Source of the DNA: an uncultured Christensenella sp.
GTDB taxonomy: Bacteria; Bacillota; Clostridia; Christensenellales; Borkfalkiaceae
DNA length: 24,474 bases
Assembly: GCA_910577555.1 (NCBI GenBank)
Contig: CAJTLF010000022.1
Location: 1-24,474, forward strand
Direction: 5' to 3'
Shown here: positions 6,381 to 14,072 of the stretch, piece after piece
Layout of the letters: every line of letters starts with the position of its first letter
How positions within the stretch are numbered: position 1 is the first letter of the stretch
Translations under genes and position numbers: made by a program
Notes under the pieces: generated by a model
The model's input: the letters and a program-made list of their open reading frames with translations, nothing else
What the model was told of the DNA's origin: nothing
Database searches by the model: none

Positions 6381-8366
6381 ATGAAAGAAAAATTCTATCT
6401 CACAACTGCCATAACTTACACTTCGGGCAAACCCCATATCGGCAACTCGTACGAGAGTATTTTCTCGGACGCAATCGCCCGTTTCAAGCGCGCTCAGGGC
6501 TACGACGTCTTTTTTATGACGGGAACGGACGAACACGGTCTTAAGGTAGAGCAGAAAGCCGCCGAAAAGGGCGTAACCTGTCAGGCTTTCGTAAACGAAG
6601 TCGCGGGCGAAATAAAGCGCATATGGGATTTAATGGAAGTCTCCTACGACAAATTTATCCGCACCACTGACGGCTATCACGTTTCCGCCGTGCAGAAAAT
6701 TTTCAAAAAGCTATACGCGCAGGGGGATATATACAAGGGCTCGTATAAGGGTATGTATTGCACCCCGTGCGAAAGCTTCTGGACGGAGAGCCAGCTCAAA
6801 GACGGCAAGTGTCCCGATTGCGGCAGGGAAGTAAAGCCCGCCGTGGAAGAAGCGTACTTCTTTAAAATGGGCAAGTACGCTGACAGGCTCATAAAGCATA
6901 TAGTAACCCACCCGCAGTTCATTCAGCCCGTCTCCCGCAAAAACGAAATGATGAACAACTTCCTGCTCGCCGACGAATTTATCGGCAAGTCGGACGCGGA
7001 AATTCTCGAAGCAATCGAACGCGGCGCGCTCAAAACCAAATTACAGGACTTGTGCGTTTCCCGCTCGACCTTCAAATGGGGCGTTCCCGTCGACTTCGAC
7101 GAACGCCACGTGGTCTACGTATGGCTTGACGCGCTCACGAACTATATAACGGGCGTTGGGTACGACCCCGACGGCTCCGGTAAAAATTATAAAAAGTACT
7201 GGCCGGCTAACGTGCACGTAATCGGCAAGGACATACTCCGCTTTCACACGGTATACTGGCCCATATTCCTTATGGCTCTTGGCGAAGAACTTCCGCAGTG
7301 CGTGTTCGGTCACCCGTGGCTGTTGCAGGGCGGCGACAAGATGTCCAAGTCCAAGGGCAACGTAATGTACGCCGACGACTTGGCGTCCGTTTTCGGCGTG
7401 GACGCGGTCCGCTACTTCGTGTTGCACGAAATGCCCTACGCCGACGACGGTATAATCACCTGGGAGCTGATATGCGAGCGCGTCAATTCCGACCTTGCCA
7501 ACGTTTTAGGCAATCTCGTAAAGCGCACCGTATCCATGACTAATCAATATTTAGGCGGCACGGCTCGCAAAACGGGAGCTAAGGCAGACCCCGACGACGA
7601 CTTTGAAAGTACAATAGGCGGCGTATATAGTAAGGTCGCGGCAAAAATGGAAGAGTATAAGGTTGCAGACGCGCTCGACTGCCTGTGGTCGCTCTTCCGC
7701 CGCGCAAACAGATATATCGACGAAACCACCCCGTGGCTGCTTGCAAAGGACGAAAGCAAAAAGGAACGCCTTTCCGAAGTTCTCTTCAATCTCCTGCGCT
7801 CGCTCGATATCGGCGCGAATATTTTAAAATGCTTTCTACCGTCGTCCGCGGAAAAGATTTTAAAGGAAACAGGCGCAAAATCCCGCGATTACAAGGACGA
7901 AGCGTGCGTAAACGAATACAAGGTAACTTCTTCGCCCGCAACTCTCTTCGAAAGGGTGAAGTTTGAAGATATAAAACCCGCTATAAAGCAAATAGAAGAA
8001 AAACAGAGAATGGAGAACGCCCCCGTGGACGAGAATACCAAACCCCAAATAACCATAGACGACTTTGCGAAGATAGAAATGCGCGTCGGCACGGTAATCG
8101 CGTGCGAACCCGTAAAAAAATCAAAGCTCCTGCACGAAACGGTGCGCGTCGGCAATAAAACGCTGTCCATACTTTCGGGCATAGCCAACCACTACACCGC
8201 CGAAGAAATGGTCGGAAAGCGCGTGATAGTTGTGTGCAACCTTCCCCCCAGAGAAATGAAAGGGCTTACGAGCGAAGGTATGATTGTGTGCGCCGAAGCG
8301 CCCGACGGCACTCTCTCGATAGTCTCCCCCGAAAAGGACGTACCCGACGGGAGCCTGCTTTCGTGA
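6381..8366 (+). CDS. metG: Methionyl-tRNA synthetase with C-terminal tRNA-binding domain
   Basis: MetG charges tRNA-Met. The 661-residue protein has the class I HIGH box as H-I-G-N (19-22), the catalytic-domain D-E-H-G-L, a zinc knuckle with Cys127, Cys130, Cys144 and Cys147 (C-x2-C...C-x2-C), the K-M-S-K-S loop (320-324), the anticodon-binding helical domain (about 380-530), and a C-terminal EMAP-II/Trbp111-like OB fold (about 560-661: I-D-D-F-A-K-I-E-M-R-V-G-T-V, later P-P-R-E-M-K-G-L-T-S-E-G-M). This is the dimeric Bacillus-like architecture. ATG 6381 is chosen over an in-frame GTG at 6342 because the latter lies inside the promoter and 6381 has GGAG upstream. Its stop overlaps tatD. Confidence 0.97.
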   Translation: MKEKFYLTTAITYTSGKPHIGNSYESIFSDAIARFKRAQGYDVFFMTGTDEHGLKVEQKAAEKGVTCQAFVNEVAGEIKRIWDLMEVSYDKFIRTTDGYHVSAVQKIFKKLYAQGDIYKGSYKGMYCTPCESFWTESQLKDGKCPDCGREVKPAVEEAYFFKMGKYADRLIKHIVTHPQFIQPVSRKNEMMNNFLLADEFIGKSDAEILEAIERGALKTKLQDLCVSRSTFKWGVPVDFDERHVVYVWLDALTNYITGVGYDPDGSGKNYKKYWPANVHVIGKDILRFHTVYWPIFLMALGEELPQCVFGHPWLLQGGDKMSKSKGNVMYADDLASVFGVDAVRYFVLHEMPYADDGIITWELICERVNSDLANVLGNLVKRTVSMTNQYLGGTARKTGAKADPDDDFESTIGGVYSKVAAKMEEYKVADALDCLWSLFRRANRYIDETTPWLLAKDESKKERLSEVLFNLLRSLDIGANILKCFLPSSAEKILKETGAKSRDYKDEACVNEYKVTSSPATLFERVKFEDIKPAIKQIEEKQRMENAPVDENTKPQITIDDFAKIEMRVGTVIACEPVKKSKLLHETVRVGNKTLSILSGIANHYTAEEMVGKRVIVVCNLPPREMKGLTSEGMIVCAEAPDGTLSIVSPEKDVPDGSLLS

Positions 8367-9136
8367 ACTTAATCGACGTTCACTGCCATCTCGACGGCGA
8401 CTGCTACGGCGATTTGGAAGGGCTTATAAACTCCGTCCTTGCGTCGGGCGTAAAAAAATTAATCGTCGCGGGCGTAGATTTAAACACGGGCAGGTTCAAT
8501 AAAAGTCTTTCGGAAAAGTACGCGTGCTGTTACTATACCGTCGGCTTTCACCCTACCGAGCTTAAAACCTACCGCGAAGGCGACCTTGAAAAAATAGCCG
8601 CGCTTGCAAATTGCGGCAAGTGCGTGGCGATAGGGGAAATAGGTCTGGACTATCACTACCCCGATACGGATAAACCCCTTCAACGGCGCATATTCACGGG
8701 GCAATTGACGCTCGCCCACTCGTTGGGCTTGCCCGTGGTAATCCATTCCCGCGACTGCGCGGAAGATATGCTGTCGATTATAAGGGAGTACAGGGAGTAT
8801 TTAACTTGCGGCGCGCTGATGCACTGCTATTCGCACTCGCCCGAAATAGCCGCCGAGCTGGAAAAGTACGGCTTTTACTTCTCTTTCGGCGGCACGAGTA
8901 CCTATTCGGGCAGTAAACGCGCAAGAAAATCAATCGCGGCAATAAGCAGTGAAAGGCTGCTCACCGAAACGGACAGCCCGTACCTTCCGCCGCTCTCGAA
9001 AAAAGGGGTTTTCCCCAATACCCCCGCAAGTATCCCCGAAATAACGGCGAATATGGCGGAAATAAAGGGCGTCCCCGCAGAGCAATTCGCCGATATAGTA
9101 TGGCACAACGCCCACGCTCTTTTTACCAAACTTTAA
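8363..9136 (+). CDS. tatD: TatD family metal-dependent hydrolase (YabD-like)
   Basis: TatD proteins are TIM-barrel, two-metal DNases with 3'-exonuclease activity, linked to DNA repair. The 257-residue protein has the expected ligands: H-C-H at 7-9 in I-D-V-H-C-H-L-D, Glu92 in G-E-I-G-L-D-Y-H, His128 in V-I-H-S-R, His154 in M-H-C-Y-S-H, and Asp204 in T-E-T-D-S-P-Y-L. I start at GTG 8363, which overlaps the metG TGA by 4 bases; this puts the HxH motif at its usual place. An open frame extends 43 codons further upstream inside metG but that part resembles no TatD N-terminus. metG-tatD is the conserved Firmicute pair (Bacillus metS-yabD). Confidence 0.95.
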   Translation: MNLIDVHCHLDGDCYGDLEGLINSVLASGVKKLIVAGVDLNTGRFNKSLSEKYACCYYTVGFHPTELKTYREGDLEKIAALANCGKCVAIGEIGLDYHYPDTDKPLQRRIFTGQLTLAHSLGLPVVIHSRDCAEDMLSIIREYREYLTCGALMHCYSHSPEIAAELEKYGFYFSFGGTSTYSGSKRARKSIAAISSERLLTETDSPYLPPLSKKGVFPNTPASIPEITANMAEIKGVPAEQFADIVWHNAHALFTKL

Positions 9137-9155
9137 CGGCGGGTAGAAAAAAGTC

Positions 9156-9185
9156 AAAGCCCCCGCGTAAAAACGCAGGGGCTTT
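9156..9185 (+). terminator. Terminator-like hairpin after metG-tatD
   Basis: AAAGCCCC plus GCGT pair with ACGC plus GGGGCTTT around an AAAA-type loop, with one C/A mismatch. The tail is only TTTCTAATCTT, so the U tract is weak. Confidence 0.7.
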
Positions 9186-9275
9186 CTAATCTTCAGTAAG
9201 GTAACGCGTCAATCGGTTACGAAAGTAGTTTGTCTTACGCGCATAACTTTATACTAATCCAAAGCGAGCTAAAAA

Positions 9276-10115
9276 ATGGAAAACGATTTAAAGAGCGTGC
9301 TCTCGGAGAGCGGCTTCGGCTTTAAAAAAAAGTTCGGACAGAACTTCATAACGGATAAAAACCTTCTCTCGTCCATAGTTTCGCGCTCGGGCGTTGACGA
9401 AAACGATACGGTGGTAGAGATAGGTTGCGGCGCGGGAACGCTCACAAAAGCCATAGCCGAAAGGTGCAAAAGGGTAATCGCGTTCGAAATAGATACGTCG
9501 TTAAAGCCCGTACTCGAACGCACGCTCGCGGGCGCAGACAACGCCGAAGTGGTGTTCAAGGACTTTTTAAAGGTAGACCTTGAAAAGTTAGAACGGGAGA
9601 TAGGAAGCTACTGCGTCGTCGCAAATTTGCCGTACTACGTAACCACGCCGCTCATAACCAAAATTTTAGAACAGAGCAAATCGTGCAAAAGCTTAACCGT
9701 AATGGTGCAGGAAGAAGTGGCAGAGCGTCTGTGCGCCAACGCGGACACTCCCGAATACGGCGCAATCACCGCGGTAATAGCTCTTTGCGCGAGCGCGGAA
9801 ATAGTAAAGCGCGTTCCGCGCACTATGTTCATTCCCCGCCCCAACGTAGACAGCGCGGTCGTGAAACTAACCGTACAGCGCGGACGCATACCCGTGCGCG
9901 ACGAAGCTTTCTGTAAAAAAGTAATCCACGCGGCGTTCGCATCCCGCAGAAAAACTCTGGAAAACAATCTCGTAAACGTCTTTAAAATTACCCGCGAACG
10001 GGCGCGCTCGGCTATGGAAGCTTGCGGAATAGACAGCAAATCCCGCGGCGAAACGCTCACCCCCGAAAAATTCGCCCAACTCTCCGACTTCTTGTCAATA
10101 AATATGTCGATGTAA
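9276..10115 (+). CDS. rsmA: 16S rRNA (adenine1518-N6/adenine1519-N6)-dimethyltransferase
   Basis: RsmA/KsgA dimethylates two adjacent adenines in the 3' terminal hairpin of 16S rRNA, a late check in 30S assembly. The 279-residue protein has K-K-F-G-Q-N-F (about 18-24), the SAM motif V-E-I-G-C-G-A-G-T-L-T (47-57), the acidic E-I-D (71-73), the catalytic N-L-P-Y-Y (117-121), and the C-terminal F-A-S-R-R-K-T-L-x-N-N-L. Unlike Bacillus, no rnmV lies between tatD and this gene; only 139 bases with a terminator. Its ribosome binding site is weak (GCGAGC). The expected yabG and veg do not follow; a repeat cluster does. Confidence 0.96.
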   Translation: MENDLKSVLSESGFGFKKKFGQNFITDKNLLSSIVSRSGVDENDTVVEIGCGAGTLTKAIAERCKRVIAFEIDTSLKPVLERTLAGADNAEVVFKDFLKVDLEKLEREIGSYCVVANLPYYVTTPLITKILEQSKSCKSLTVMVQEEVAERLCANADTPEYGAITAVIALCASAEIVKRVPRTMFIPRPNVDSAVVKLTVQRGRIPVRDEAFCKKVIHAAFASRRKTLENNLVNVFKITRERARSAMEACGIDSKSRGETLTPEKFAQLSDFLSINMSM

Positions 10116-10120
10116 TCTCA

Positions 10121-10200
10121 CCCCGTCATTGCGAGCCTTTCTCCCCCGTCATTGCGAGCCTTTCTCCCCCGTCATTGCGAGCGAAGCGAAGCAATCCAGA
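10121..10200. repeat. REP-like repeat cluster: two truncated 23-bp units and one full copy
   Basis: Two identical 23-base units (10121-10143, 10144-10166), each CCCCGTCATTGCGAG followed by CCTTTCTC, precede a full variant-B copy at 10167-10200 (head CCCCGTCATTGCGAG, then CGAAGCGAAGCAATCC and AGA). The cluster lies in the rsmA 3' region. Tandem growth of the head alone suggests slippage or repeated truncation. Confidence 0.85.
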
Positions 10201-10263
10201 AAAGCATTAACGTCACCCAAACAGGAAAATTTTGTAAATCGATAAAAATATACTTAATAATAC

Positions 10264-10292
10264 TTGACAAGTAAATTAAAATATTATATACT
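10264..10292 (+). promoter_or_regulatory. Consensus sigma-A promoter of the riboswitch-SPFH transcript
   Basis: TTGACA (10264-10269), exactly 17 bases, then TATACT (10287-10292), within AT-rich DNA. Predicted start near 10299. This is one of the two best sigma-A promoters in the window and fires into the structured RNA just downstream. Confidence 0.9.
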
Positions 10293-10298
10293 GTAACC

Positions 10299-10440
10299 GT
10301 AAATATTTGAGGGAGTAACTTACGGCAACGCGGCGGTAAAGCCGTTGCCGTAACCAAATCGTCAGAACGGCGGCAACGCTCGGTGAGGTTTTAAAAAGTG
10401 AGACTCGCAATAACGGTTATGTCGTTGTTGCGGGTTTTTT
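10299..10440 (+). ncRNA. Riboswitch-like leader, resembling the yybP-ykoY manganese class
   Basis: The leader has the layout of the Mn2+-sensing yybP-ykoY aptamer. GGGAGTA (10311-10317) directly follows a helix strand, and GAGAC (10400-10404) directly precedes its partner. That closing helix is TATTTGA (10304-10310) with TCGCAATA (10405-10412), 7 bp with one bulged C. Next to GGGAGTA stands a 10-bp hairpin, TTACGGCAAC (10320-10329) with GTTGCCGTAA (10344-10353). The 3' strand of the closing helix is also the left arm of the terminator at 10406-10440, so ligand-stabilised closing would block termination: an ON switch, as known for this class. Family assignment rests on motifs I recall and was not run against a covariance model. 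Confidence 0.6.
10406..10440 (+). terminator. Regulatory terminator of the leader RNA
   Basis: CGCAATAACG (10406-10415) pairs with CGTTGTTGCG (10423-10432), 10 bp with one G-T, around a 7-base loop, followed by GG and TTTTTT. Its left arm is shared with the aptamer closing helix. The SPFH start lies 95 bases further on, so the terminator can control that gene. Confidence 0.88.
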
Positions 10441-10535
10441 ATTTACCGTTGAAATTTGCGCAAATTTTATTTCGGTAATTCCCCTTGAAGTTTCAAATCG
10501 AAAAAAATATATATTTATAATATAAGGAGATAATT

Positions 10536-11636
10536 ATGATTTACACTTTTTTAACGGCAGCTTTATTCGTAATAATGTTGCTCGGCGGCGCGGGCGCGTT
10601 CGTATTTATCACGCTCCGCCGCAAACTCGGCCGCGTAAGCGGCGGCGGTAAGGTAATTCCCGCCGTCTCGCTTGCAACGGCGGCATTAGGTCTTATTTTA
10701 CTTATCTTAATCCCCGGCTCGTTCCACACCGTTGAAGCGGGTTCGGTAGCGGTAGTAAAACAGCTCGGCATCATCACGGATATCGAACAGCCGGGTACTT
10801 ACTTCGATTTTTACCTTACCCGCACTTACGAAGAGTATGACGTAAAGGTTCAGCAGGTTGAAATAAGCGAAGACGCTTACACCGCAGACGCACAGTCCAT
10901 GCAGATAAATATGGTAGTGCAGTTTCAGGTAAGGCAGGACAAGGTCGAAGAAATCGCCATCAATTACGGCGGTCTCGGCGCACTTACCAACAGAATACAG
11001 AGCGTTGCCATAGAGCGCACCAAGGCTATACTTTCCAAGTATCAGGCGGAAAAGCTCATCGAAGAGCGCAGTACGATATCCCCCACGGTCGAAGAAGAAA
11101 TTTCCAAGGCAATAGGCGACAAGTATTACGTAACCTTCAACAGCGCGGTATTGACGGATATCACTTTCTCGGACGCGTTCGAAGCGGCTGTCGAAGCAAA
11201 AATGATGGCTCAGCAGGAAAAATTACAGGCTCAGTACGAAAACGAGAAGAAGAAAGAACAGGCGGAAACCGCCCTTTACGTAGCCGAACAGGAAGCAAAG
11301 GCGCTCGTCGCCAAGGCTCAGGCGGAAGCGGACGCGCAGGTAAAGGTAGCCGCCGCGGAAGCTCAGGCAATCATGTTAAAGAGCGTGGAAGTGGCAAGAA
11401 TGTTGGGCTACGAAGTAACCGAAAGTACGGTTGAAGGGTCTGACGAAGAAGGCAATCCCGTAACCGAAAAAGTTTACACCATCAAGTACGACACAACACA
11501 TACGGGCGCGGACATCGCGGAATATATGAAGTACGTCGAGTATATGTCCAAGTGGGACGGTAAGCTTCCGCAGGTCGTTGCGGGCGAAAACGGGTTTATG
11601 ATAACCCTTCCCACCAAGCCCGATACCAACGCGTAA
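10536..11636 (+). CDS. SPFH/band-7 (prohibitin-like) membrane protein
   Basis: The 366-residue protein has two N-terminal membrane helices (about 4-26 and 42-62), a band-7/SPFH domain beginning at the second helix (H-T-V-E-A-G-S-V-A-V-V-K-Q-L-G, about 64-78, through S-D-A-F-E-A-A-V at ~215-222), and an Ala/Glu/Lys/Gln-rich coiled coil (about 220-285) typical of SPFH oligomers, with a short C-terminal domain. SPFH proteins form large membrane-attached cages that organise proteases or membrane microdomains. The start has AAGGAG seven bases upstream. No NfeD or FtsH partner is adjacent; it is a single gene under its own promoter and leader RNA. Its substrate or partner cannot be told from the sequence. 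Confidence 0.9.
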   Translation: MIYTFLTAALFVIMLLGGAGAFVFITLRRKLGRVSGGGKVIPAVSLATAALGLILLILIPGSFHTVEAGSVAVVKQLGIITDIEQPGTYFDFYLTRTYEEYDVKVQQVEISEDAYTADAQSMQINMVVQFQVRQDKVEEIAINYGGLGALTNRIQSVAIERTKAILSKYQAEKLIEERSTISPTVEEEISKAIGDKYYVTFNSAVLTDITFSDAFEAAVEAKMMAQQEKLQAQYENEKKKEQAETALYVAEQEAKALVAKAQAEADAQVKVAAAEAQAIMLKSVEVARMLGYEVTESTVEGSDEEGNPVTEKVYTIKYDTTHTGADIAEYMKYVEYMSKWDGKLPQVVAGENGFMITLPTKPDTNA

Positions 11637-11660
11637 CTCAATTTAATATCATAAAGGAAA

Positions 11661-11686
11661 CGCCGACGGCAATTTTGCCGTCGGCG
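11661..11686 (+). terminator. Palindromic hairpin after the SPFH gene
   Basis: CGCCGACGGCAA and TTGCCGTCGGCG form a perfect 12-bp stem around TT. The following bases (CGTTCATTATA) lack a U run, so termination strength is uncertain. It resembles the hairpin at 20764-20793 in stem-loop style. Confidence 0.65.
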
Positions 11687-11738
11687 CGTTCATTATATGC
11701 AAAAGCAAAAAATTTTGTTCTAATAAAAAAACGGCGGG

Positions 11739-11746
11739 CATAGTAT
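11739..11746 (+). promoter_or_regulatory. Possible sporulation-sigma -10 element before the SpoIVFA-like gene
   Basis: CATAGTAT fits the general -10 of sporulation sigma factors (CATA core). No -35 at the expected distance is convincing; TAATAA at 11721 is too close for sigma-E. spoIVF is sigma-E-controlled in Bacillus, so a sporulation promoter is expected here, but the sequence evidence is thin. Confidence 0.25.
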
Positions 11747-11804
11747 AGTGTAGAGCAAGCCCCAAAGCGTCGCTTGAAAACTATACAGCATAAAGGAGAA
11801 ACTT

Positions 11805-12590
11805 ATGAATCAGGAATTAGACTATGCCGAAATGCTCGAAATACCCGTCAGCACGGTTCAGGTCGTAAAAAAGAAGAGCGTGTTCAAAAATCCTTTCGCC
11901 CGCAAAAACAAGGCTAACGCCGCCCAAACTACTGCGGAAGAACAGGTTGCGGAAGGCGACTTAAAGGATTTGGTCGTGGACAGCGTCAACGAGCGCGTCG
12001 GTGCGTTCGTGTATGCGGAAGACGTTTCCGACCCGCCCAAGCCCGAAAAACGCAAACGCAATATCTTCGGCGGCGACAGGGGCAGTAAAATAATAATTAC
12101 CGAACTCGTCGCGGTCTGCGTGCTTGCCGCCGCAATATTCCTGACCAACGTCTTTATGCCGTCCAGCGCGATAAACACCTTTATCGGCAATCTCGCGTCG
12201 CCGTCGCCCAAGGCAGAGCCTACTTACAGCGAAATCAAGCTCTCGTCCATAGTCAGCGAAAATCTCGAAGACGCGAACGTGACCATGACCGAAAGCGGCG
12301 TGCTTTGCTTTACGGGCAAGAGCAGTATTTACCCCGTGTGCGAAGGCACTATATCTTCGGTCACCAAGGACGGCGACTTCTATTCGGTGCAGATAAAGCA
12401 CACTTCAACCTTCTCCAGCGTCGTAACGGGACTTTCCGACGTATACGCCCCCAAGGGCAGTAAGGTAAAATCCAACGTACCCTTCGCGTATACCGACGGC
12501 GAAAGCGAAGTCCGCGTATCCATGTACGACGGCGAAACCCTTTTAAACTGTTATACGCTTTCGGGTGAAATCCCCGTCTGGAATTCGTGA
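11805..12590 (+). CDS. SpoIVFA-like membrane protein with degenerate LytM/M23 domain
   Basis: The 261-residue protein has a basic cytosolic N-terminal region (1-95), one membrane helix (about 96-117), a linker rich in Ser/Pro, and a C-terminal beta-rich domain (about 165-255; V-C-E-G-T-I-S-S-V, then S-V-Q-I-K-H-T and the V-Y-A-P-K-G-S-K-V-K-S turn) that looks like a LytM/M23 fold without the zinc ligands. Topology and position directly before spoIVFB match SpoIVFA, which holds SpoIVFB inactive in the outer forespore membrane until a forespore signal arrives. SpoIIQ has a similar layout but is not normally paired with spoIVFB. AAAGGAG precedes the ATG; the stop overlaps the spoIVFB start (GTGA). 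Confidence 0.72.
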   Translation: MNQELDYAEMLEIPVSTVQVVKKKSVFKNPFARKNKANAAQTTAEEQVAEGDLKDLVVDSVNERVGAFVYAEDVSDPPKPEKRKRNIFGGDRGSKIIITELVAVCVLAAAIFLTNVFMPSSAINTFIGNLASPSPKAEPTYSEIKLSSIVSENLEDANVTMTESGVLCFTGKSSIYPVCEGTISSVTKDGDFYSVQIKHTSTFSSVVTGLSDVYAPKGSKVKSNVPFAYTDGESEVRVSMYDGETLLNCYTLSGEIPVWNS

Positions 12591-13387
12591 AAATAACCGT
12601 GCATCCGCTGTTCCTTGCGGTGGGGTTGCTCACCGCAATATTCGGCGGCTTGCCAACTTTCGTGATATGTACTCTGACCGCACTCCTGCACGAGTGCGGT
12701 CATATATTTTGCGCCGCGCGTCTGGGCTTCGAGTGCAAAAAAATCAGCCTTATGCCCTTCGGAGCGGCGGCTGTGTGCGATATAGAAGGCATCTCCCCCG
12801 CAGATGAGTTCAAGCTCGCCCTTGCGGGACCGTTGGTAAACTGCGTAATCTGCGTAGCAGTTGCGGGTCTGTGGTGGTTCTTCCCCGAGTCCTACGCGTT
12901 CACGGATATAATCTTTTACGCCAGCGCGGGTATGCTCGTATTGAATTTACTCCCCGCCTATCCGTTGGACGGGGGAAGGGTGGCAAAGTGCCTTTTGTGC
13001 CGGTTTTTGCAGGGTAAACGGGTAAATTTAGCCCTGCGCGCCGTCAGCATACTCGTAGTGCTTGCGCTCGTACTCGTTTTCGTGTTCGTCGCCCGCAACG
13101 CAACTTTAATCGCCGTCGCGGCAATGCTGCTCTTTTCCGCGTTCCAGAAAGATTTGCCCGCGCAGAAAATCAACTTTGCCGAAAAAAAGAAAAAGCGCGG
13201 CAGGGAAATGCGCTACGTGATTTTAGACGAAAACGCCACCTACCGCGACGCCCTGCGCTTCATAGACGGCAGTCGCTATCTGGTATTGCAGATTTACGGC
13301 GAACAGTTCATCGACGAAATAACCGAAGACGAACTCTGCCAAAAACTCGTCGAACATAATATTTACGATAAAATAGTGGAGCAGTAA
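12587..13387 (+). CDS. spoIVFB: SpoIVFB-type site-2 intramembrane metalloprotease (M50)
   Basis: SpoIVFB cleaves pro-sigma-K in the mother cell, switching on late sporulation genes. The 266-residue protein has the zinc motif H-E-C-G-H (His35, Glu36, His39) in a membrane helix, the second M50 motif N-L-L-P-A-Y-P-L-D-G-G (120-130, Asp128 as third ligand), about six hydrophobic segments, and a C-terminal cytosolic CBS-like segment (about 205-266), as in Bacillus SpoIVFB where it senses ATP. It starts with GTG at 12587, overlapping the upstream stop by 4 bases. It ends only 9 bases from the convergent phospholipase-like gene with no terminator between, so transcripts from the two strands may overlap. 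Confidence 0.9.
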   Translation: MKITVHPLFLAVGLLTAIFGGLPTFVICTLTALLHECGHIFCAARLGFECKKISLMPFGAAAVCDIEGISPADEFKLALAGPLVNCVICVAVAGLWWFFPESYAFTDIIFYASAGMLVLNLLPAYPLDGGRVAKCLLCRFLQGKRVNLALRAVSILVVLALVLVFVFVARNATLIAVAAMLLFSAFQKDLPAQKINFAEKKKKRGREMRYVILDENATYRDALRFIDGSRYLVLQIYGEQFIDEITEDELCQKLVEHNIYDKIVEQ

Positions 13388-13396
13388 CCGCAAATC

Positions 13397-14071
13397 TTAC
13401 TTCTGTAAGAACGCCTTATTGAAAATTGCCCCGTCAATATCCCCCGATAAAACGCAGTTCACGGCGTTCACTCCCAACGCAACCGCGTCGTCCACCGCGC
13501 CCGCAACCGAAGAGTAGTCGAAGGCGTATTTATAGCTCTGCCGCTTTGTGCGGTACAAATATCTCGTGTAATTGAAATGCCGTTTAAGGCACCTTTCAAC
13601 TCCGGTAACGGTAACGGTCGGCACGACGGGCTTAATACTGTCGTAAATAGTACCCGTGTACGGCAGAATATTTTCGCGCGGTAATATCCTGCGTCTTACG
13701 CCGAAAAGCCTGCTTATAAAAAGCCCCATATCGGCTTCTATGCTCTGGTGCGCAAAGGGCGACTTTAACTCGCGCTCGTACGCGTAAACGGCGGGGTGCA
13801 GGGTGCAGTCCAGCGCATAGTGCGTGGCAAAGCCCGCCGCGTAAGACGGGTTTCCGCCGCACAGCTTTTCAAACAACTCGGCAGGGTTTGCGGCGTGCAT
13901 CGCTCTGCCGGCGTTATCGCGTGAAAATTTAATACTGTACGCGAAAAACACGTCCGGACCTTGCGCGCCCAAAAGGTACAGGTTGCGCGCCGTAATTTTC
14001 GTTCTGCTCTGCGCGGGCAGCTTTTCAAGTATCCTTTCCGCGCAAAGGTAGTGGGTAAAGTAATCGGGCAT
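13397..14071 (-). CDS. Zinc-dependent phospholipase C-like protein
   Basis: The 224-residue protein fits the Zn_dep_PLPC (PF00882) family found widely as an uncharacterised clostridial protein. Likely metal ligands are visible in order: His7 (F-T-H-Y), Asp40 (G-A-Q-G-P-D), His59 (M-H-A-A), His84 and Asp88 with His92 (F-A-T-H-Y-A-L-D-C-T-L-H-P), and His108, Glu112 and Asp114 (H-Q-S-I-E-A-D-M). No signal peptide is seen, so despite the family name it is probably cytosolic and its substrate is unknown. It begins 1 base after the glycosylase stop, without a clear ribosome binding site, so translation is probably coupled. Confidence 0.82.
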   Translation of the reverse strand: MPDYFTHYLCAERILEKLPAQSRTKITARNLYLLGAQGPDVFFAYSIKFSRDNAGRAMHAANPAELFEKLCGGNPSYAAGFATHYALDCTLHPAVYAYERELKSPFAHQSIEADMGLFISRLFGVRRRILPRENILPYTGTIYDSIKPVVPTVTVTGVERCLKRHFNYTRYLYRTKRQSYKYAFDYSSVAGAVDDAVALGVNAVNCVLSGDIDGAIFNKAFLQK

Positions 14072-14072
14072 A

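Noticed and set aside
8234..8362. 43-codon N-terminal extension of tatD
   Set aside because: It runs through the metG tRNA-binding domain and is Arg-rich, unlike TatD N-termini; GTG 8363 gives the normal H-x-H position.
10121..10200. CRISPR array
   Set aside because: The 23-base units are directly adjacent with no unique spacers, and no cas genes are present.
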